From positions 1 through 54,868 of the forward strand of contig JAFQSX010000006.1 in assembly GCA_017409345.1 (NCBI GenBank): DNA of 54,868 bases, given 5' to 3'. This document shows positions 27,079 to 35,308 of this stretch, in pieces. The DNA comes from Muribaculaceae bacterium. Lineage in GTDB: Bacteria > Bacteroidota > Bacteroidia > Bacteroidales > Muribaculaceae. The first letter of the stretch is position 1; every line of letters begins with the position of its first letter. The translations under genes and the position numbers were made by a program. The notes under the pieces were generated by a model. The model did no database searches. It saw only the letters and a list, made by a program, of their open reading frames with translations, and was not told where the DNA came from.

Positions 27079-27303
27079 ATGTCATATAGTTTTAAGGAAC
27101 TTTATCAATTAGAAAAGAAGAAACCCACAGCTGGGCAAATCTTCATCGAAAGAATAGCAGAAATCACATGCAGACAACCCGCTACAATACGAATGTGGCT
27201 TAATGGAACGCAATTTCCAAATGATACTGCAATAAAAGCTATTGCAAAAGAACTTAATGTAGAAGAAGAATCACTTTTTCCAGATAAAAAAGCCACATTA
27301 TGA
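27079..27303 (+). CDS. Small HTH protein (Cro-like)
   Basis: This 74-aa protein carries a helix-turn-helix core (GQIFIERIAEITCRQPATIRMWLNGTQFPNDTAIKAIAKELNVEEESLFPD) and nothing else. It is transcribed divergently from the XRE repressor, the position of a Cro-like antagonist in a lysogeny switch. The stop overlaps the start of the next HTH gene by 4 bp (ATGA). Confidence 0.65.
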   Translation: MSYSFKELYQLEKKKPTAGQIFIERIAEITCRQPATIRMWLNGTQFPNDTAIKAIAKELNVEEESLFPDKKATL

Positions 27304-27500
27304 TAACAAGCACCGAACCACAAGTTGCAATAAACGGCAGATATTCAATTAAAGATACCTGTAAGGCTTTATCTATATCAAGAGAAACCTTAAGAAGATA
27401 TACTTACGCAGGACATATCAAGTGTGGCTTTCGTAGAAACACAGCTCGCAAATTCTATCTCGGCAGCGAAATTCTGCGTTTTTGGAAAGCACAAATATAG
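27300..27500 (+). CDS. Excisionase-like MerR/HTH_17 protein
   Basis: The 66-aa protein has a winged-helix HTH (YSIKDTCKALSISRETLRRYTYAGHIKCGFRRNTARKFYLGSEILRFWK) of the HTH_17 excisionase type common in mobile elements. It may control excision or early transcription. No integrase gene is present nearby; the partner would have to lie at the other end of the element. Start overlaps the upstream gene (ATGA). Confidence 0.65.
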   Translation: MITSTEPQVAINGRYSIKDTCKALSISRETLRRYTYAGHIKCGFRRNTARKFYLGSEILRFWKAQI

Positions 27501-27504
27501 ATTT

Positions 27505-28257
27505 ATGAAAGGCTGGATTAATCTTCATCGAGATATTACGAATCATTGGATTTGGCATAATCCACGCCATTTTCGTTGGTGGGTGCTTTTGTTGCTTATG
27601 GCTCAATGGGAGCCTCGAAAGGTTGTTTTTGGCAAAACATCAGTTCAATTGCAACGAGGGCAAATATGTACCACAATAAGATTCCTTGCACGACAAATGG
27701 ACGCTTGCAGTCATACCACCATAACATTTTTAAACTGCTTGGAAGAAGCCGACATGATTCATCGCATATCGAATTCTCAAATGACTATAATAACCATTAC
27801 AAATTATGATAAATACCAGTTAAATGAAACCAATAAAAAGAATCGAAAAGAACGCAAAGTGCAACAAAAAATGCAACAGATTAAAGAAGATAATAAAAAA
27901 GAAATTAAAAATAATTCTTCATCTATAAGCACGCATGAAGATAAAAATCAATTTATTCAAGAGATTGAATCATCTTCTGATTTTCTTGATAGCGTTGCAC
28001 AAATTTTAAATTGTGATATAATTCAAGTTCGAGAACTTTTCTCGGAATTTGTTTCCGAAATCAAATTGATAGGTAAATCCCATGTCGATATAGTAGATTT
28101 CAAAAAGCATTTCCTTAATTGGACTCGCAAAAGAATTCAAAATGAAGAAAACAACAAACAACACCATAATGGAACAATCGAAAATGATAAATATGCAACT
28201 CGTAAAGGAAATAGAATCATTGCTAAGAAATCGGAGGAGTACGGAGAATCGTTTTAG
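27505..28257 (+). CDS. Phage replication initiator-like protein (winged-helix N-terminus)
   Basis: The 250-aa protein starts at ATG 27505, four bases after the upstream stop. The upstream extension of the frame overlaps the HTH gene and is unlikely to be used. The N-terminus (WINLHRDITNHWIWHNPRHFRWWVLLLLMAQWEP, then VQLQRGQICTTIRFLARQMDACSHTTITFLNCLEEADMI) resembles the winged-helix DNA-binding domain of DnaD/lambda O-type initiators. A Lys/Gln-rich linker and an acidic helical C-terminal part follow. It overlaps the DnaC-like gene, and the pair probably starts element replication and recruits host helicase. Confidence 0.65.
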   Translation: MKGWINLHRDITNHWIWHNPRHFRWWVLLLLMAQWEPRKVVFGKTSVQLQRGQICTTIRFLARQMDACSHTTITFLNCLEEADMIHRISNSQMTIITITNYDKYQLNETNKKNRKERKVQQKMQQIKEDNKKEIKNNSSSISTHEDKNQFIQEIESSSDFLDSVAQILNCDIIQVRELFSEFVSEIKLIGKSHVDIVDFKKHFLNWTRKRIQNEENNKQHHNGTIENDKYATRKGNRIIAKKSEEYGESF

Positions 28258-28858
28258 ATTTAACTTACCTACAGAAAACGCAGTGGCGTTATTAACTGCC
28301 TCTTATAAAATTGAAGTGGAACGGCGTTTACGAAAATTTGAATTTGACGAGAATACCCAAAGCAATCTTACGCGATTAGCTGATTATATTACTGCTATTA
28401 CTCCCAAGTTTGGTGTTATGCTGTGTGGTACATGTGGAAATGGAAAATCGACTCTTATGTATGCGTTTCAACAGGCGTTAAACTACCTTGCAGATAAAAA
28501 TCATTTTGATTTTATGGGAAATCATTTTAAGCCTAAAATGACTATATATGATTCTTATGAACTTTCTCAATTGGCACGAGACATCAAGGAGTTTACTTTA
28601 ATCAAGAACAAACCATTGTTAGGGATTGACGATCTTGGGAACGAGCCTGTCGAAATTCTTGATTTTGGTAATCCCATTCACCCCATCATACGACTTATTG
28701 AATATAGGTATATAAATCAATCATTCACTTTTATCACAACAAATCTTACAGCTAAAGAAATACGCACAAAGTATGGTGACAGAATAGCTGACCGTTTTAA
28801 TGAAATGTTACATGTAATTATATTTGAAGATGGCTCGTACAGAAAAAACAAACAATAG
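28169..28858 (+). CDS. DnaC-like AAA+ helicase loader
   Basis: The protein (229 aa from ATG 28169; 28142 is an alternative start) has Walker A CGTCGNGKST, Walker B LLGIDDLG, sensor 1 FITTNL and the arginine-finger segment YGDRIADRFNEM, the DnaC/IstB pattern. An N-terminal helical part (EIESLLRNRRST...RLRKFEFDENTQSNL) would bind the helicase. It overlaps the end of the initiator-like gene and most likely loads DnaB at the element origin. Confidence 0.85.
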   Translation: MEQSKMINMQLVKEIESLLRNRRSTENRFRFNLPTENAVALLTASYKIEVERRLRKFEFDENTQSNLTRLADYITAITPKFGVMLCGTCGNGKSTLMYAFQQALNYLADKNHFDFMGNHFKPKMTIYDSYELSQLARDIKEFTLIKNKPLLGIDDLGNEPVEILDFGNPIHPIIRLIEYRYINQSFTFITTNLTAKEIRTKYGDRIADRFNEMLHVIIFEDGSYRKNKQ

Positions 28859-29348
28859 ATTTTATATATATCTTGACATCGATTCTTATTTGGCTCAGTG
28901 GTTCATCAATGAACAAGGTGGCAACAATCCAGTGCAACTTAAAAGAGGGTGTATGGAAAGTAATATATTAGAACAGTTCCTTAAAAAAACTCCGGAAAAC
29001 GGACTCCCAGATTTAAATAAAGAACAGAAACTATCAATAATAATTCCTGAATTTCGTCACAAACCTCCGGCGACATACAATTACTTGCCTCCAAAAGCAA
29101 CACAAATGCTTATAAATTGTATTCGAAATCGATTTGACTTGGAATTATGGAATTCTCTTTACAAATTCACAACATTATTCAAGCGTCAAGATGAACTTAT
29201 ATATGCATTTATGGAAAAACATAATATTGAAATCAATGATACCAACTGGAATGCAATTGCCAAACGATATCGTCGTAAACGAGACCTTTACTACACTTAT
29301 GAACGCATAAAAAAATATAAGAAAAAAAAGAAAGATTCCAATGAGTAG
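28830..29348 (+). CDS. Hypothetical element protein, 172 aa
   Basis: I do not recognise a named family. The protein is basic and soluble, with YIYLDIDSYLAQWFINEQGG near the start, AIAKRYRRKRDLYYTYERIKKYKKKKK at the C-terminus, and helices between. The overlap with the DnaC-like gene (29 bp) places it in the early replication operon. A role in replication or DNA binding is plausible from the Lys/Arg-rich tail, but unproven. Confidence 0.55.
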   Translation: MARTEKTNNRFYIYLDIDSYLAQWFINEQGGNNPVQLKRGCMESNILEQFLKKTPENGLPDLNKEQKLSIIIPEFRHKPPATYNYLPPKATQMLINCIRNRFDLELWNSLYKFTTLFKRQDELIYAFMEKHNIEINDTNWNAIAKRYRRKRDLYYTYERIKKYKKKKKDSNE

Positions 29349-29401
29349 TTTTCGTAAAATATACGATATATACGATTTTTCCAACAATAACTAATTCTAC
29401 T

Positions 29402-29827
29402 ATGAAAAACATTTGTCAATCATTACCGGGTATCGCACAAATCGGCTTTTGCCTATGCGAAAATATTCAGCCCAACATCGTTCTCAAACATTCATCGGGT
29501 ATTCCTGTCGGCATCTTCACTGAGATTACACCTGTTCGCTTCTTCGGTCAGCCGTCGTATGATGCCGTAGAGGAATACGACAACAATTGGCGTAAGGTGC
29601 TTTGCACTCTTAAATTTGTGTCAAACGACAACATTCCACTTCATAAACACCTCGCTTTCGTAATCACGGACGCGTCGGGAACTTCCTTTATCATCGGCTC
29701 TCGTGAAAGACCGTACCCGGTCATCAAATCTTCTGCCACGAGTGGCAATCCCTCAGGTGAATCAAATGCCACTACCTACGAAATTAAGTGGTCATCGATT
29801 GGTATGCCTATTCGTTGTGCTATATAA
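29402..29827 (+). CDS. Hypothetical element protein, 141 aa
   Basis: No family is recognised. The protein is beta-rich in appearance (IPVGIFTEITPVRFFGQ, AFVITDASGTSFIIGSRERPYPVIKS) without signal peptide or membrane segment. The codon use is more GC-rich than that of the early genes before it and resembles the late operon genes. It stands alone between the early operon and the ardA-like gene. The segment SRERPYPVIK is reminiscent of virion proteins, but I would not assign a role. Confidence 0.5.
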   Translation: MKNICQSLPGIAQIGFCLCENIQPNIVLKHSSGIPVGIFTEITPVRFFGQPSYDAVEEYDNNWRKVLCTLKFVSNDNIPLHKHLAFVITDASGTSFIIGSRERPYPVIKSSATSGNPSGESNATTYEIKWSSIGMPIRCAI

Positions 29828-30170
29828 AGCAATATCACTTTCTTCGTGTTTTTAGAGTTCATTTTAGTTGTGGTCGAGCAGTGATTTCATTGCTTGACCT
29901 TTTTTGTTATGCTTAGGCTGAAAAGAAATCTGCTCATACGAGAATTAAATGAACAATACTCCGTCGGGCACTTTTACGCCGCAAAGTTATTGCCGGTACT
30001 TTCAACTGCAAGGTCAAGCAACAGGTGTCGGGGCTGAAATCTCCACACCTCATTTCGGGTAGTATTTAATCTCCGAACCTTGCATAATGTTTGCTTATCG
30101 GCTCTTTGTGGGCAGTGTAAAAGTCGCTCCTTTACGGAGCATAGTGTTTAATCATTTAATTCATTATCGC
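29828..30170. other. Gene-free leader upstream of ardA-like gene
   Basis: No gene is visible in this 343-bp region. It contains the 12-mer TTTCGGGTAGTA at 30053-30064, also present at 53062-53073 before the DpnD-like gene. Similar neighbouring words (CTGCAAGGT/CTGCAAGTT, TCTCCA) also occur in both places. The two regions may share a leader or promoter type. Confidence 0.4.
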
Positions 30171-30785
30171 ATGAATACAATTTCTTCCCTTTCAGCCCAC
30201 AGCGACAACAAGGTCGCTTTTGTGAATGAAATCAGTGGTCGCTCTTTCCCCACAAGTGATGAACTTCAATATCACAAGCATTCGCTTGACAGTGATAATC
30301 CTGCTGTATATTGTGGCACATACGGCAAATACAACAATGGCTCAATCGAAGGTATGTGGATTGATTTGACCACCTTTATCGATTATGACGAGTTCATCGA
30401 GTTCTGCTACGATTTGCATGCCGATGAAGAAGATCCCGAACTGATGTTCCAAGATTACGAGAATTTTCCTCGCGAGTTGTATTCGGAAAGTTGCTTCGAT
30501 GAAGACACTTTCGACAAAATTATTGAGTACGCCAATCACTCTGACCGTGATGCTGTTGACGCTTTCCTCTCTTGTTACGGCATTGACCAGCTTGACAAGT
30601 TCGACGAAGTTTATCAAGGTAAATTTGACAGTGAAGAGGATTTCGCTCGACATATCGTTGACGAATGTTATGACCTTGACAAGATGTTGGGTAGTCTTTC
30701 ATATTACTTCGACTACGATGCTTTCGCTCGCGATTTGTTTATATGCGATTACTTCTTCGATAATGGGTATGTTTTCCAAAGATAA
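30171..30785 (+). CDS. ArdA-family antirestriction protein
   Basis: ArdA proteins mimic DNA and block type I restriction enzymes during entry of mobile DNA. The 204-aa product has the family opening PAVYCGTYGKYNNGSIEGMWIDLTTF, the middle FDEDTFDKIIEY...CYGIDQLDKFDEVYQGKF, and the end YFDYDAFARDLFICDYFF. The chain is strongly acidic, as expected for a DNA mimic. ATG at 30171 follows a long leader. It is convergent with the abiF-like gene, with a shared terminator between them. The host window also carries a type II system, against which ArdA is not expected to be very effective. Confidence 0.88.
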   Translation: MNTISSLSAHSDNKVAFVNEISGRSFPTSDELQYHKHSLDSDNPAVYCGTYGKYNNGSIEGMWIDLTTFIDYDEFIEFCYDLHADEEDPELMFQDYENFPRELYSESCFDEDTFDKIIEYANHSDRDAVDAFLSCYGIDQLDKFDEVYQGKFDSEEDFARHIVDECYDLDKMLGSLSYYFDYDAFARDLFICDYFFDNGYVFQR

Positions 30786-30804
30786 ATCTATCGCAAACAA
30801 TACA

Positions 30805-30834
30805 AAAATCGGCAGCCGATAGGTTGCCGATTTT
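30805..30834. terminator. Bidirectional terminator between ardA-like and abiF-like genes
   Basis: A 10-bp stem AAAATCGGCA / TGCCGATTTT encloses a 10-nt loop. A-tract and T-tract flanks serve both convergent genes. Confidence 0.75.
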
Positions 30835-30836
30835 GC

Positions 30837-31784
30837 TTATTTCCAAACTTCTAAATGTTTCCAATCCCTTGGAAATCCCATTTCTTGAAGATTTAGTAAA
30901 TTCCCGCCGTCTCCGATAATGGAGAGGATATTTTTCTTTAAGTCACTGCCCGGACTTATGATATTGCTGATATACTTTATACAACACAATACTGTAAATA
31001 CTTTATTGGGGTGCAACTTGCGAATTTCTGCTTGGCTCATAAACGGATTCATCGTATTTCTTGGCATACAGATATTTATTATACTTCGTCTGTTCCATAC
31101 TCGACTATGATGAGCACAGCAATTTCGCCATACAGCTATTGCATGAAGCCAATTTGCCAAAATTCTATCATCTGCCAATCCTAAATCTTTTGCAACCTTT
31201 TTCTTTAATGGTGATTTGAGCAATAGATTATATAACTTACTCAATGTACCAAGAGATAACACTTCTAATGTCATCCATGCTGGAGGTAATTGTGGATTGT
31301 CATATTTATCTTGATAATGCTTAATGAAATCCTCATTGCTTCTGTTTACTTCAGATTCAATTTCTTCCATTAGCAGATCATACGCTGTTGTTACATTACC
31401 TCTTTTATCGGTTATGTCTTTATGTTTATACAAGGTCTTATTGGCAAACCAATGGCTACCGTATATTTCAGAATAGACCTGAACTATTCTTGCTCGCACA
31501 GCAACCTCTATTTTTTCTATTGCATTAAACATCAGATTTCTCAATCTTCTGTCAAAGCAATATAAATCAATAATATCAGAGAATTTGATGTCATTGCGAG
31601 TAAAACAATGGTCTGCTTTTGGGTTAGTGTTGTCTTGAAATGGATAGGTATAAGCTCTTAATCGATAGTAACTTATATTCGTCAGATAATCTTTCGCAAG
31701 TTCTTCATCATCGAAGTTCAACCCACGAGATTGCAACTTTTGTAGTTGCTCTTGTATTGATAATGGTCGTTTTGTGTACTGCAT
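30837..31784 (-). CDS. AbiF/Abi_2-family abortive infection protein
   Basis: The 315-aa protein matches the Abi_2 (AbiD/AbiF) family. It has the N-terminal KRPLSIQEQLQKLQSRGLNFDDEELAKDYLTNISYYRLRAY, the middle LRNLMFNAIEKIEVAVRARI, and the HEPN-type RNase signature RNCCAHHSRVWNR (RxxxxH). Such proteins act as RNA-cleaving toxins in phage defence, and recent work links the group to RNA antitoxins and to the origin of Cas13. Here it is carried by a phage-like element, presumably for superinfection exclusion. A hairpin at 31796-31837, 12 bp upstream of the ATG, could be the RNA partner. Confidence 0.88.
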   Translation of the reverse strand: MQYTKRPLSIQEQLQKLQSRGLNFDDEELAKDYLTNISYYRLRAYTYPFQDNTNPKADHCFTRNDIKFSDIIDLYCFDRRLRNLMFNAIEKIEVAVRARIVQVYSEIYGSHWFANKTLYKHKDITDKRGNVTTAYDLLMEEIESEVNRSNEDFIKHYQDKYDNPQLPPAWMTLEVLSLGTLSKLYNLLLKSPLKKKVAKDLGLADDRILANWLHAIAVWRNCCAHHSRVWNRRSIINICMPRNTMNPFMSQAEIRKLHPNKVFTVLCCIKYISNIISPGSDLKKNILSIIGDGGNLLNLQEMGFPRDWKHLEVWK

Positions 31785-31795
31785 AAAAACTCGAA

Positions 31796-31837
31796 GACCT
31801 CCCCGGGTGCGCTGTTCTACGGGAAGCGTGGGAGGTC
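31796..31837 (-). ncRNA. Hairpin upstream of abiF-like gene, candidate RNA antitoxin or leader
   Basis: An 8-bp perfect stem GACCTCCC / GGGAGGTC at 31796-31803 and 31830-31837 encloses 26 nt. Within these, CGCT and AGCG can extend the fold. It lies directly before the abiF-like ATG. AbiF genes are reported to have an associated small RNA, but identity here is inferred only from position and fold. Confidence 0.4.
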
Positions 31838-32019
31838 ATATTGAGTGCAAAGATAACACTTTTCTCTGATATAACAAAAATATCCTCATAAAGATTTTAT
31901 TTTTCTCATTTTTTATGGTTCATATTGATTTTATATTTCTTCTAAAAATTTTGTTTCATTTTTCATCTTAGACGATTTTGTTTCATTTTTCTGTCTTTTA
32001 ATCCCCTATAATAAGGTGC

Positions 32020-32027
32020 TAACTTTG
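32020..32027 (+). promoter_or_regulatory. Putative late-operon promoter (-7 box)
   Basis: TAACTTTG fits TAnnTTTG and lies 25 bp before the start of the protease gene at 32052. No clear TTTG at -33 was found, so an element-encoded activator might be needed. Confidence 0.4.
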
Positions 32028-32051
32028 ACATAGAAAATAAATTTTAATACT

Positions 32052-33041
32052 ATGTCAAACGCAACTTATAATCTTCATCTCAAAGGCTTCGTTGGTGGCG
32101 CTGACTTCGACCGCAATTATGTGGACTTCGTGCTTGCCCAAAATAGCGAGCAATCGGTTTCTGTACTGATTGACTCGCTGGGTGGCTCGTTGGCTACGGC
32201 TCTGTCTATCGCCTCGGCGTTCCGTTATCACGGCGATGTGTCGGTGCATTTCGTGGGTATGAATGCGTCTGCGGCTACTATCGCTTCGCTCGGTGCGAAA
32301 CATATCTCTATCGACACTAACGCTATGTACCTCGTACATAAATGCTCCACTGAGTTCTTCCGTTGGTGCGACCTCAATGCCGACAATACACAAGACCTTA
32401 TCAACGAACTGCAAGCACAGAAGAATGACCTTGACAAACTTGACGCGAACATTGCTTCGATGTACTCTGCCAAGTGCAAGAAAGATGTCAAGGACTTGCT
32501 TGAACTTATGAAAGTGGGTGGTTGGCTATCGGCTCAAGAGGCTCTTGATTGGGGCTTCGTGGACGAAATCACCAACTCTAACGAGCAAGCACCTGTGCTT
32601 ACTGATGCTATCGCTTCGGCTATGGCTAATGCCGGCATGCCGATACCGAACATTCCTGTGCAAGACAGAAATTCTCCTTTCGCTAAGTTCATCGCGTCGC
32701 TTTCGTCGCTATTCAAATCGGGAAAATCTTCTAATCTTTCAAATACTATGAACATCACTCTCGCTAACATCAGTAAAATTCTTAATCAAGAGAATTTCAC
32801 TGCTACCGACAACATGGTTGCGCTGTCGGTGGAAAATCTTCAAGCAATCGAAAATGCCCTTGACAAACAAGCCAAAGAGATTGCTTCTCTGAACGAACGC
32901 ATTTCGGCTCTCGCTTCTGCTCCTGCCGATAGTTCTACTGCTGTCATCGAGGACAACAAGCCCTCTTTGACTGAAAAGTCTAATGTGGAAGAGTTTTACG
33001 ATACCGTAAACTCGGCTCGCAAACTCTACAATCTTGTCTAA
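32052..33041 (+). CDS. Phage head maturation protease, ClpP-like, with C-terminal scaffold-like region
   Basis: Residues about 5-185 form a ClpP-like serine protease: VSVLIDSLGGSLATALSIASAF, FVGMNASAATIASLGAKHI with the nucleophile Ser, and AMYLVHKC with the catalytic His. The remaining about 140 residues are Ser/Ala/Asn-rich and helical (NLQAIENALDKQAKEIASLNERISALAS), like a scaffolding tail that the protease would remove during capsid assembly. It is first in the late operon, directly before the capsid gene, the usual phage order. Length (329 aa) fits a protease-scaffold fusion. Confidence 0.85.
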   Translation: MSNATYNLHLKGFVGGADFDRNYVDFVLAQNSEQSVSVLIDSLGGSLATALSIASAFRYHGDVSVHFVGMNASAATIASLGAKHISIDTNAMYLVHKCSTEFFRWCDLNADNTQDLINELQAQKNDLDKLDANIASMYSAKCKKDVKDLLELMKVGGWLSAQEALDWGFVDEITNSNEQAPVLTDAIASAMANAGMPIPNIPVQDRNSPFAKFIASLSSLFKSGKSSNLSNTMNITLANISKILNQENFTATDNMVALSVENLQAIENALDKQAKEIASLNERISALASAPADSSTAVIEDNKPSLTEKSNVEEFYDTVNSARKLYNLV

Positions 33042-33082
33042 TCATTAAACGCTAAACTCTAATCATTAAACACTCTAATACT

Positions 33083-34039
33083 ATGGCTGGTAAACTTCAA
33101 TTTACACTCGACGACTATCAAAAGGCGGCCATTAAGTGGCGTAAAGACCTTTTGATGTTGCCTATCATCGGTATTCAAGACACGCTTCAGTATATGACCG
33201 GTCGCCCCGGAATACGATACAAGGAGAATGTCGGTACTATATACGCTGACGCTCAGTTCGCTCCCTACAAGGCTACTCGCACAGGCGATGTAAACTTGCA
33301 ACTTGATTTCCGTACGCTCGAAACTCACTTCGGTAATGTGGTCGCTAAGTTTGAACCGAACTCGGCTATATCTACTTTGCTCGGTACAGGTGCTACCAAA
33401 GGTGACGGTCAGATGACTACTCCGACTGCTCTCCATGTGCTTGCTCAAATCGCAAAGGGATTGTCGGAACACCTTAACGACGCTATTTGGAATGGTGTGC
33501 GTAATGCTAATGGCGATACTACCAAAGACCTCTTCGACGGCTTTGATACTATCACTGAAAAGGAAATTGCCACTGGTGCAATCTCATTAGAGAATGGCAA
33601 CTATGGCAAATTTGACGAGCCTGTTACTTCGGCAAATGCTGTTGACGCTGCTAAGGAGATCCTTTTCTCGCTTGACCCTCGTCTTCGCTCTCAGGAACTC
33701 CTTATGTTCTGCTCTCAAGACTTCGCTGACAAGTATAATGAAGCCTACCTTATGACGCATGGTGGTATTCCGTACAATACGCAATACAATCACACCACTG
33801 TCGAGGGTTCTAACGGTCGTCTTAAACTTGTGCCTTTGTATAACAAGGCTGACAGCAAGTTTATCCACATCTGCCCGAAATCAAATATGCTCGTGGGCTA
33901 CGACCAAATGGGCGACATAGAGAGCATTATGGTTAAGGAATACGAGCCGTTTATCCTTACCTACATCGCCACTATGTTCTTCGGCGTGCAGTTTGAATCG
34001 ATTGACAAGCGTCGCTTCAAAGTAATCGAGCTTGTTTAG
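33083..34039 (+). CDS. Major capsid protein, HK97-like (probable)
   Basis: The 318-aa product follows the protease gene and has the look of a Bacteroidales phage capsid protein. It has an N-terminal helix (LDDYQKAAIKWRKDLLMLP), a central ALHVLAQIAKGLSEHLNDAIWNG helix, the DPRLRSQELLMFCSQDFADKYNEAY stretch, and a C-terminal strand region with PYNTQYNHTTVEG and VLSKGEF-like segments. Assignment rests on position and on general resemblance. No HK97 crosslinking residues can be read with certainty. It is probably the most abundant virion protein. Confidence 0.72.
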   Translation: MAGKLQFTLDDYQKAAIKWRKDLLMLPIIGIQDTLQYMTGRPGIRYKENVGTIYADAQFAPYKATRTGDVNLQLDFRTLETHFGNVVAKFEPNSAISTLLGTGATKGDGQMTTPTALHVLAQIAKGLSEHLNDAIWNGVRNANGDTTKDLFDGFDTITEKEIATGAISLENGNYGKFDEPVTSANAVDAAKEILFSLDPRLRSQELLMFCSQDFADKYNEAYLMTHGGIPYNTQYNHTTVEGSNGRLKLVPLYNKADSKFIHICPKSNMLVGYDQMGDIESIMVKEYEPFILTYIATMFFGVQFESIDKRRFKVIELV

Positions 34040-34074
34040 TAAATCTTAAATTTTAACCATTAAACACTTGAATT

Positions 34075-34650
34075 ATGGCTGAATGCTTGAACATACAAAA
34101 ATCTTTGGGCTGGTGTCAAGGTACACCCGAACTGCCCGGTGTTAAACGCCGTATCTACTATATCTCTAAAGGGGATATAGTGGAGTGGCCGACACTGCCT
34201 CGCGATAATAATGGTCGCATTACTGCGGCTGTGTATGACGGCAGTTTCGTACTTAAGGCTGACACGAAATGGAAGTATATCGATATTCTTCCCGACAAGT
34301 CGCAACTTACTTCTGAGCCTCAGGGCGAACTCCCAAGCCAAACCCAACTCAATAAATTGGTTGCCGTTCACCCCGGTGTAGGTACGGAAGCGTCGGCAGC
34401 TGCTGCCTACATCAACAACTGCGACAATGTCTTTATCGTGGAAGATATGAAAGGGTTCTTCCGTGTGGTCGGTTGCGACAAGTGGCAAACAAAAGCGACC
34501 GTGAACCAAGACCTCGGTCAAGGCCCGACCGGCACGACTTCTACCACGATAAATGTAGAGGCTTCAGACGAATGTCCTGCTCCGTTCTATATGAGTATCA
34601 TCGAAACGGAAGAGGGAGACATCGACGCAAGTAAGGTTACGGACGCCTAA
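34075..34650 (+). CDS. Virion structural protein, possibly tail-tube or head-completion type
   Basis: The 191-aa protein is beta-rich. It has LPGVKRRIYYISKGDIVEWPTL, KADTKWKYIDILPDKSQLTSEPQGELPS, and DECPAPFYMSIIET near its C-terminus. The pattern (PG-x-R-x-IYYI, then a ...LTSE.QG.. segment and CPAPFY) resembles proteins found next to capsid genes in Bacteroides phages, which I recall as structural proteins. I cannot tell tail tube from decoration protein. It sits 35 bp after the capsid gene in the same operon. Confidence 0.6.
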   Translation: MAECLNIQKSLGWCQGTPELPGVKRRIYYISKGDIVEWPTLPRDNNGRITAAVYDGSFVLKADTKWKYIDILPDKSQLTSEPQGELPSQTQLNKLVAVHPGVGTEASAAAAYINNCDNVFIVEDMKGFFRVVGCDKWQTKATVNQDLGQGPTGTTSTTINVEASDECPAPFYMSIIETEEGDIDASKVTDA

Positions 34651-34662
34651 TAAATCACTGCT

Positions 34663-35304
34663 ATGGATAACGGAGCTGACTTGATTGATTTGAACGAAAT
34701 CCTGACCGATATTGTCGTTCCTGAAATTGAAGTCGGCTCTGTTTCAGAAAGCAAGCCGTCTCAAAAGGACATCTTTGCCGAAGAGAAACGCAAAGCATGG
34801 GACAAATCGGTGGAAGCAAGGTGCGACTTTACTTATCGTTTGCGTCTAACAAGACGCTCAAATGTGAACTTTGTCTCCATTTGGCAAAAGTCGCTTTATG
34901 GTCGCACGCTTACAGAAATCAAGGCTGATGATGATATGGTGCAGTTCTTCGCTGATAGCATTGTCTCTGTTATCAAGGAAATGCTCGGCTACAATCTGCC
35001 TAATGGCGATTGGGCTGTGGTTACCACGCCTAAACGCCGACATCTGACGAAGAACTTTGCAACTCGTATCTCGGAAGTGATCGCCCAACAGCTCGGCATT
35101 CCATTCTATGAAGATGTGGCTTCGTGTCGCTCCAAACAGCGAATGAATGCTGTGTTTACGCTGAATGTTTTGCCGAAAGAGGCTAACTTAATCGTGTTCG
35201 ACGATTTCGTTACCACAGGGCAAACACTTGCCTCGATGAGAAGACTGCTCGAACAGCATGAAAAAAATCTTGTGTTCTTTACCGGAATAAACAACAAACT
35301 TTAA
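34663..35304 (+). CDS. Phosphoribosyltransferase-like protein within the late operon
   Basis: The 213-aa product ends with a type I phosphoribosyltransferase fold. The PRPP-binding loop is LIVFDDFVTTGQTLASM (about residues 180-196), preceded by WAVVTTPKRRHLTKNFATRISEVIAQQLGIPFYED, as in ComF-like enzymes. The N-terminal third is acidic and unrelated. A nucleotide-salvage or DNA/RNA-linked role is possible; its substrate is unknown. The position between virion genes is unusual and suggests a role late in the life cycle. Confidence 0.72.
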   Translation: MDNGADLIDLNEILTDIVVPEIEVGSVSESKPSQKDIFAEEKRKAWDKSVEARCDFTYRLRLTRRSNVNFVSIWQKSLYGRTLTEIKADDDMVQFFADSIVSVIKEMLGYNLPNGDWAVVTTPKRRHLTKNFATRISEVIAQQLGIPFYEDVASCRSKQRMNAVFTLNVLPKEANLIVFDDFVTTGQTLASMRRLLEQHEKNLVFFTGINNKL

Positions 35305-35308
35305 TACT

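Noticed and set aside
26334-28142. Integrase gene next to the attachment site
   Set aside because: None of the frames near the left border has tyrosine or serine recombinase motifs; it would have to lie at the other end.
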